From: an uncultured Clostridium sp.
GTDB lineage: Bacteria > Bacillota > Clostridia > TANB77 > CAG-508
Assembly: GCA_947643945.1 (NCBI GenBank)
Contig: CANRXN010000057.1
Span: 1-6,838, forward strand
Direction: 5' to 3'
DNA length: 6,838 nucleotides
Every line of letters starts with the position of its first letter. Position 1 is the stretch's first letter. Positions 1 through 4,165 of the stretch are shown piece after piece. A program made the translations under genes and the position numbers. The notes beneath the pieces are model-generated. The model ran no database searches, had not been told where the DNA came from, and saw nothing but the letters and a program-made list of their open reading frames with translations.

Positions 1-928
1 TTTTAGGTATATTTTTTTATACTGATTTAAGATGTAAGTGTAAAAATATTGGTTTTCGTATTCTTCTGGTAATATGGTGTAATTGTTCATATCCATACTA
101 GAAGAAAGTAATGCCATTGCTTGTTTGGTTAAACCAAGTTTGGCATATTTCCACTTGGAAAAGGTTTCAATTTTTTCGTATTCGTAATCTCTTGTGTTAT
201 CTGCTGGCAAGACATTTGCATATTTTATAAATTGATACTTGATTTCGTTAAAGCTATTGGTATCGTTCCAAGCATCTTGGTTAATACAAGCATAAGAATA
301 GGTTAAAAACCTTTCGGTATCAATGTTTAGTCTTGCCGCTTCCGTGTTTAATCCTGTTATTTGGTGGATAAAGTCCTGCAATGTTTTTGTATCAGCAAAA
401 CTATCTGTTTGAATTCGTATGTTATCATAGTTTTCTAGGGTTGTTACTTCACTATTAATATCTCTAAATTTATAATTAAAATTTAAAACATTTCTAAATT
501 CAAAATCGTCTTCTACATTGGTTTTAATAGCTAGAAAGTTAATACCTGTTGAAAAACAGATAATCTCTATTTTTTGAATGTTAAAAAATATTCCATTACC
601 TTTTTCAATTTTTCCTTGAATATCTTTTTTTAAGGTATATTCAAAAATATTGCATGGATTTTTGGCAAGTAAAGCTGCTCTTGTTTCAAGAGGTAATTCT
701 TCTAATTTTTTTACTTTACCTGCACTATAACTAAAGCTAGAAAATAGAAATTCTCTTATTTTAGGCAAGAAGTATTTGTATTGTTTTAGGTCTTTTTCTT
801 TTTGAAAAATCTTTAGATTACAGTTTTTATCTTTTAACATTTTTAGTAAGTATTTTTGATATTTTCCGTTCTTTGATAATAAACGGATGGATAAAGTAGG
901 TATATTGGTAATTTGTCTTTAGTTCCAT
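1..928 (-). CDS. CorA-like membrane-associated protein, 3' end cut by the window edge, one +1 recoding site
   Basis: The gene starts at ATG 928, with AAAGGAAA about 7 nt upstream, and runs off the window at base 1 after about 309 residues. The first 20 codons (MELKTNYQYTYFIHPFIIKE) run into an in-frame CGG at 868-866. The zero frame then reaches a stop after 13 more codons. Skipping the C restores a single open frame (GKYQKYLLKMLKDKNCNLKIF and onward) that stays open to the edge. The N-terminal piece and the long downstream frame look like one protein, resembling a clostridial family often described as CorA-like. I recognise the family from its general pattern (KDIQGK, a FNIQKIEIICF-like strand, and FENQY/YTYILNQYKKIYL-like text just before the usual C-terminal membrane helices). 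Those helices and the GMN-type motif would lie beyond the window, so metal transport is unproven. The ATG at 840 is in the downstream frame but has no good ribosome binding site and would lose the conserved N-terminus. Confidence 0.6.
866..868 (-). other. In-frame CGG with +1 frame change to Gly (site 1, CorA-like gene)
   Basis: The coding strand reads AAA GAA CGG AAA in the upstream frame. Family-like reading resumes as GAA (C) GGA AAA TAT, giving E-G-K-Y. CGG is codon 21. Without a shift, translation would stop after 13 further codons. Removing one A from the following AAAA run would also restore the frame (E-R-K-Y), so this site alone is ambiguous. The other five sites favour skipping the C. 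Confidence 0.75.
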
Positions 929-953
929 TGGTTTTCCTTTCTTGGTTCAATTT

Positions 954-1059
954 AATGTGAAATTGGGGACGGTTCTTTTTGCACATTTTGGAAGGACTAT
1001 TGCTCATGTAAATTAGTATGTAATTAATGTGCAAAAAGAACCGTCCCCAATTTCACATT
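954..1059. repeat. 106-bp palindromic element with 34-bp perfect arms, GGGGACGG core
   Basis: The left arm (954-987) and right arm (1026-1059) are perfect inverted repeats of 34 bp around a 38-nt loop. Each arm carries GGGGACGGTTC or its complement next to TTTTTGCACATT. The element fills the gap between the WG-repeat gene and the CorA-like gene and begins only 25 bp upstream of the latter's start. Transcribed from either strand it would form a very long hairpin, so it may act as a terminator or RNA stabiliser. The length and the shared core with the element at 6752-6829 suggest a miniature, REP-like or MITE-like mobile repeat. It holds no gene of its own. Confidence 0.9.
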
Positions 1060-1076
1060 TTCACATTTTCACATTT
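1051..1076. repeat. Three tandem 8-bp repeats (TTTCACAT) at the edge of the palindrome
   Basis: Three consecutive copies of TTTCACAT cover 1051-1074, followed by TT. The first copy is part of the right arm of the palindrome. The third supplies the last Met codon and the TGA stop of the WG-repeat gene (minus-strand ATG TGA). The left arm has only one copy, so the expansion is one-sided. Confidence 0.85.
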
Positions 1077-2605
1077 GATTGTAATAGTTCATGTTGATGT
1101 CTTTTCCTAGGTGCCATCTGCCGATAAAGTCAATTTTTAGGTATTCGTCTAGGTTGTAGGTTGGTTCTTGCACGATCTCGCCTTTGTTGTTGATGGCTCC
1201 CCATTTTCCGTCTTGTTTGATGCCGGCATAGCCATAGGCGTTTTGCTCGGTTACGTCGTCATATTGGTAGTCAACTATTACTTTTTGGTCTTTGTCGATA
1301 AAGCCGTATTTTCCGTCTTGTTTGCTTTTGAATAGAGTGCGATTGCTTTGGATTTCTTGCGCGTTCTTTTCTTCGAATTTGAAGTTGTAGTTTTTGTTTT
1401 CTTCTCCTTGTTTTAGGGTTAAGTATCCTTTTTCTTCGTCTAGGTCTAGTAAGATTCCTGTTTGACGAATGGTAAAGGTGTTGTCGATTATGTCGTTACT
1501 GTAGTCTTCTTTTTCTGCTACATATAGGTCTGCTTTTTCATAATAGTTGATGGCTTGGTAGGTTGATTCTATTTTTACTTGTTTGCTTAGGTCGATGATG
1601 CCATATTTTCCGTTTTGCTTAGCAATTAAGATTCCTGTTTTGGCTTCTTTTAGTTCTTCGTATTCTGGGGCAATGGTTATTTCTCCTGTTAGTTTCATCA
1701 CTCCGTATTTTCCACCTTGTGTGTAAATGATTCCGTTGTCTGTATTTTTTAAGATTTCTTTGATTTCTTCATAGCCTGCTGATAGGGTTGCTACTTCGCT
1801 TCCGTCTTTTTTTGCTATGGTTTGTTTTCCTGCTTGTTTTACAACATACATGTCATTTCCATGGACTTTTGTGATTTCGTCATATTTTGCTTCTAGGATG
1901 GTTTTTCCTAAATTATCTACGACTCCATACTTTCCATTTTCTGCTTTTACGATAAAGCCGTCTTTACTTTCTTTTCCTAAGGCTAGGATTTCTAGGTATT
2001 GTGCTGGTAAGATTTCTTTTCCTTCTTGGTTTATGATTCCTACTTTTCCTTCTTTTGTGGCTTGCATAGCGTTTTTGATGCCTTCTATTGCTGTTATTAC
2101 ATCGTATTGATATGGTGTTAGTTCTTTTCCAGATAAATTTATTAAGCCATATTTTCCGTCTTTTTTTACTTTTAGTACGTCTTCATACCATATGTTGTTG
2201 TTTTTGTCTTTGTTAGAGATGGCTTCTATTTGTTCGTATCCAGTTAGTATTTCTTGGTTTTTGCTATTTAATGCTTTGGTTTTGTATTCTCCAGTTTCGT
2301 AGTTTACATCATAGATACATAAAAATACATCGTTTTTGCTGTTTGGAATGGTTATCATTTCTTCATAGCTTGGGTCTATTATGGTGTTTCCGGTTAGAGT
2401 CAATAACGCCCCATTTGTTGTCTTTGAAGGATACAAAATAGTCTATGCTTGTTATTTTTCCTTGTTTTTTGTCTTTGGTTAATGTTCCGGTTATTAGCAC
2501 AATAAACATGACAATTACGACAAATGCTAGTGCTACGGCAAATACTTTTTTTAGGTTTAGTTTTGGTTCTTCATATCTTCTTTGCGGGATCATTTTTACT
2601 ATCAT
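1069..2605 (-). CDS. WG-repeat (KWG) protein with one N-terminal membrane anchor; one +1 recoding site
   Basis: With one C skipped at 2392 the gene encodes 511 residues. Residues 1-20 are basic and cytoplasmic-like, about 21-40 (VFAVALAFVVIVMFIVLITG) form one transmembrane helix, and the rest is a chain of WG-type repeats. Recognisable units are DNKWGVID, DGKYGLIN, EGKVGIIN, NGKYGVVD, GGKYGVMK, NGKYGIID, DGKYGFID and DGKWGAIN, each followed by a turn and a YEE/YDE segment. WG repeats probably form a beta-propeller-like scaffold. Here it would sit outside the membrane, and the ligand is unknown. The first repeat is split by the frame change: unshifted translation would give an 80-residue stub. 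ATG 2605 directly abuts AAGGA, so ATG 2593 (12 nt from AAGGA) may be the real start, giving 507 residues. The last codon and stop lie in the TTTCACAT repeats, so the C-terminus may have been reshaped by that element. Confidence 0.87.
2390..2392 (-). other. In-frame CGG with +1 frame change to Gly (site 2, WG-repeat gene)
   Basis: Codon 72 of the N-terminal frame is CGG in GAC TCT AAC CGG AAA. Reading resumes as AAC (C) GGA AAC ACC ATA, giving S-N-G-N-T-I-I-D. This is the expected continuation of a WG repeat (KWGVIDSNGNTIIDPSYEE, compare DGKWGAINNKGEIV later in the protein). The unshifted frame stops eight codons later. Glycine at this turn is typical of WG repeats. Confidence 0.87.
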
Positions 2606-2656
2606 TCCTTGTATCTTATATTTAGGTTTTAAAAGATTACCTATAAACTTTTTTAT

Positions 2657-2685
2657 ACTATATCATAATTTTGCTTTTGTTTCAA
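2657..2685 (-). promoter_or_regulatory. Sigma-A-type promoter for the WG-repeat gene
   Basis: On the minus strand TTGAAA (2685-2680) and TATAGT (2662-2657) are separated by exactly 17 bp, about 50 bp upstream of the start codon. A match to the Spo0A box pattern (TTTGTCAAA, 2708-2700) lies about 15 bp upstream of the -35. It could be chance in DNA this AT-rich. Confidence 0.6.
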
Positions 2686-2716
2686 TGGTTTCCTTAAATT
2701 TTGACAAATTGTGCAA

Positions 2717-2745
2717 TTGCTTTTGTTACATAATTGTGTTATAAT
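2717..2745 (+). promoter_or_regulatory. Plus-strand promoter of a small unit
   Basis: TTGCTT (2717-2722) and a consensus TATAAT (2740-2745) are 17 bp apart. Transcription would start near 2752 and run through a hairpin, a ribosome binding site, a 12-codon ORF and a terminator, all within about 130 nt. Confidence 0.5.
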
Positions 2746-2777
2746 AGTGTTGACACTTGTTGATTTGTATTCATTTT

Positions 2778-2800
2778 GAAACTTCTTTTGTTGGAGTTTC
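2778..2800 (+). other. Hairpin in the leader of the plus-strand small unit
   Basis: GAAACTTC (2778-2785) pairs with GGAGTTTC (2793-2800) around a 7-nt loop, with one G-T wobble. It lies just upstream of the GGAGG at 2808-2812. The GGAG inside its 3' arm could itself serve as a ribosome binding site for ATG 2806, which the stem would hide. Confidence 0.45.
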
Positions 2801-2821
2801 ATTCTATGGAGGAAAACCCTA

Positions 2822-2860
2822 ATGCAACAACAAGAAAAAATAAGCCAGTTAGGAGATTAG
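2822..2860 (+). CDS. Possible 12-residue small ORF (MQQQEKISQLGD)
   Basis: ATG 2822 follows GGAGG (2808-2812) with 9-nt spacing, behind the promoter at 2717-2745, and the stop at 2858 lies in the loop of the terminator hairpin. A promoter, ribosome binding site, ORF and terminator in that order suggest a real small transcript. The transcript may matter more than the peptide. An overlapping frame from ATG 2806 to 2907 would encode 33 residues with a hydrophobic tail, but it runs through the terminator. I recognise neither peptide. Confidence 0.25.
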   Translation: MQQQEKISQLGD

Positions 2861-2882
2861 TCTCCTGCTGGCTTGTTTTTTA
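2842..2882. terminator. Bidirectional rho-independent terminator
   Basis: AAGCCAG (2842-2848) pairs with CTGGCTT (2868-2874), and AGGAGA (2851-2856) with TCTCCT (2861-2866), around the loop TTAG. A T-run follows on the plus strand (2876-2880), and the complement of AAAAAA (2835-2840) gives a T-run on the minus strand. It terminates the nuclease gene, whose last codons (KPAGD, stop) form one arm, and the small plus-strand unit. Confidence 0.88.
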
Positions 2883-3738
2883 TATTTTCTATTTCTTCTT
2901 TTGTTAATTCTGTTGCTTTTTCAATATCTTCTAGTTTCATTCCCATTTTTAAAAGCTTTTTTGCTATTTCTAATTTCCCCTTCTTTTCACCTTCTTCTCT
3001 TGCATGACGCATTCCCACATTATAGTCCATAATTGCCATCTGTCTTGAACGATATAATTCCCATTCAGCTTCGTTCATGCTCAATTCTTTGATAATTTCC
3101 ATGGCCTTTTCAATTTCTCTGTTTTCCTCTTTTGCCATTTCTAATTTATCCTCCCTTCCTGCCAGTAGCCATAGCCATTGTTCCAGCTTACTTTTGGCTT
3201 CTGGATTTTTCTTAACAAACTTTGGTATTTCTATAAAGTGCATTTCTAAGTCGTCTGTTGCTAATTCTTCTTCTCTTTGGTATCCTAGGTCAATTTTTTC
3301 TTCTTCTTTTGTTTCTTCGAATTTCATGTGGGCTATGTTGTGATAGCTGTTTCTTTCATAAAATTCGAAGTTTAGTAGATTGATTACGATGGTGTTTTTT
3401 ACTTTTTCGTAGTCTTCTCCTCTTTTTAGTTCATCTTCTACTAACCTTGCCATGTAAAATGTGCTTCTTTTGTCTATCGTTTTTTGCTCGCTTACTTGCA
3501 TCTCGATATTGCACAAAGTGTTTTTATCAATTTCTACTTTGATGTCTAATACTCCTGCTTTTCTGTCATATAGGCTTCTTGGTAATTCTGGATTTTTAAT
3601 GACTACTTTTTGAATAGATATTTCTAGGATTGCTTCTAACAAGGCTTTTAAGATATCTTCATTTCCTTCTTTGGAAAAGACTCGTTTAAAAACGATGTCA
3701 CTTGTTAAAGGCAATTTTTGGGTTTGTTTATTTTCCAT
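2857..3738 (-). CDS. Rpn/YhgA-like PD-(D/E)XK nuclease family protein (transposase-like)
   Basis: This is an intact 293-residue protein with AGGAGG (3750-3745) 6 nt before ATG 3738. Its length and layout match the PDDEXK_2 / Rpn family. An N-terminal LTSDIVFKRVFS segment is followed by the nuclease core with Asp65 (AGVLDIKVEI) and Glu79-x-Gln81 (NIEMQV), then a helix with Arg91 and Tyr95. A charged helical region (about 195-230) and the typical C-terminal EEGEKKGKLEIAKKLLKMGM helix plus LTKEEIENIK complete it. Family members are DNA endonucleases linked to recombination or mobile elements, usually annotated as transposases although they lack a classical transposase core. No inverted repeats clearly bracket it. 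It contains no CGG in any frame on its coding strand, so it needs no recoding, unlike its three neighbours. Confidence 0.92.
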   Translation of the reverse strand: MENKQTQKLPLTSDIVFKRVFSKEGNEDILKALLEAILEISIQKVVIKNPELPRSLYDRKAGVLDIKVEIDKNTLCNIEMQVSEQKTIDKRSTFYMARLVEDELKRGEDYEKVKNTIVINLLNFEFYERNSYHNIAHMKFEETKEEEKIDLGYQREEELATDDLEMHFIEIPKFVKKNPEAKSKLEQWLWLLAGREDKLEMAKEENREIEKAMEIIKELSMNEAEWELYRSRQMAIMDYNVGMRHAREEGEKKGKLEIAKKLLKMGMKLEDIEKATELTKEEIENIKNKPAGD

Positions 3739-4155
3739 CTAATTCCTCCTTTATTATAATTGGTTTTTGCTTTTTTTGCAATACCTAATTAGTAAATTTT
3801 TATATTTTGCAATTATCTCGATTTGTCTTAAGTAAAAAGCCTTTCCTCCCTTCATTTTTATTTTTTGTTTTCCTTTTTGGATTTGTTTTTGATTTTAAAA
3901 TCTTGAATTTTTGAAATTGAATTAATAAATTTTTAAAATAAATTTATTTTCCTTTTACAAGGTTATTGGTTTGCAATTTTCAAAAATAATTGCTTGAGGT
4001 TTATTAAAACACAAAATGTCGAAAATTGCAATACTTTTTACCGTACTTTTCGTCGCAATTTTCGACATTTTTAGACAGAGGGATTTTAAGGAACGCACCT
4101 ACAGGCATTACTTATCTGTAATTCGTTTGCACTCATAACAGCTAAGGGCATCCCC
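3739..4155. other. Intergenic region between spoIIE and the nuclease gene
   Basis: These 417 bp are very AT-rich. From the spoIIE side they hold the 88-bp inverted-repeat segment (4076-4165) and the 17-bp-stem hairpin (4013-4071). A smaller GCAATT...AATTGC-type dyad lies near 3973-3992, followed by about 200 bp of A/T-rich DNA without clear signals. A 33-codon minus-strand ORF (3855-3754, beginning MKGGKAFYLRQIE) ends 15 nt before the nuclease start but lacks a ribosome binding site. A TATAAT at 3758-3753 abuts the nuclease ribosome binding site too closely to be its obvious promoter. Confidence 0.7.
4013..4071. terminator. Long hairpin downstream of spoIIE, likely terminator
   Basis: Perfect 17-bp arms (4013-4029 and 4055-4071, AAAATGTCGAAAATTGC and its complement) flank a 25-nt loop. 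On the minus strand the second arm ends in TTTT followed by GTGTTTT, about 85 nt after the spoIIE stop. On the plus strand it runs into TTTTTT. The AT-rich stem is less typical than the terminator at 2842-2882, so it could also be a repeat element. Confidence 0.55.
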
Positions 4156-4165
4156 CTAATCCCTG
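4076..4165. repeat. About 90-bp segment bounded by an inverted repeat, overlapping the spoIIE stop
   Basis: AGGGATT (4079-4085) and AATCCCT (4158-4164) are inverted repeats that would close a structure containing the last codons of spoIIE. The interior is less AT-rich than the surrounding gap. On the minus strand it holds a 21-codon ORF (4151-4086) ending in NACRCVP. The ORF follows the spoIIE stop by four bases, which would allow coupled translation, but there is no well-spaced ribosome binding site. Candidates are a small repeat element, a structured RNA or a small peptide gene. Confidence 0.35.

Noticed and set aside
3753..3780. TTGCAA-17-TATAAT as the promoter of the nuclease gene
   Set aside because: The -10 nearly touches the AGGAGG, so the transcript would begin inside the ribosome binding site.
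3754..3855. 33-codon minus-strand ORF upstream of the nuclease
   Set aside because: It has no ribosome binding site and nothing recognisable in the product. Mentioned only within the intergenic entry.
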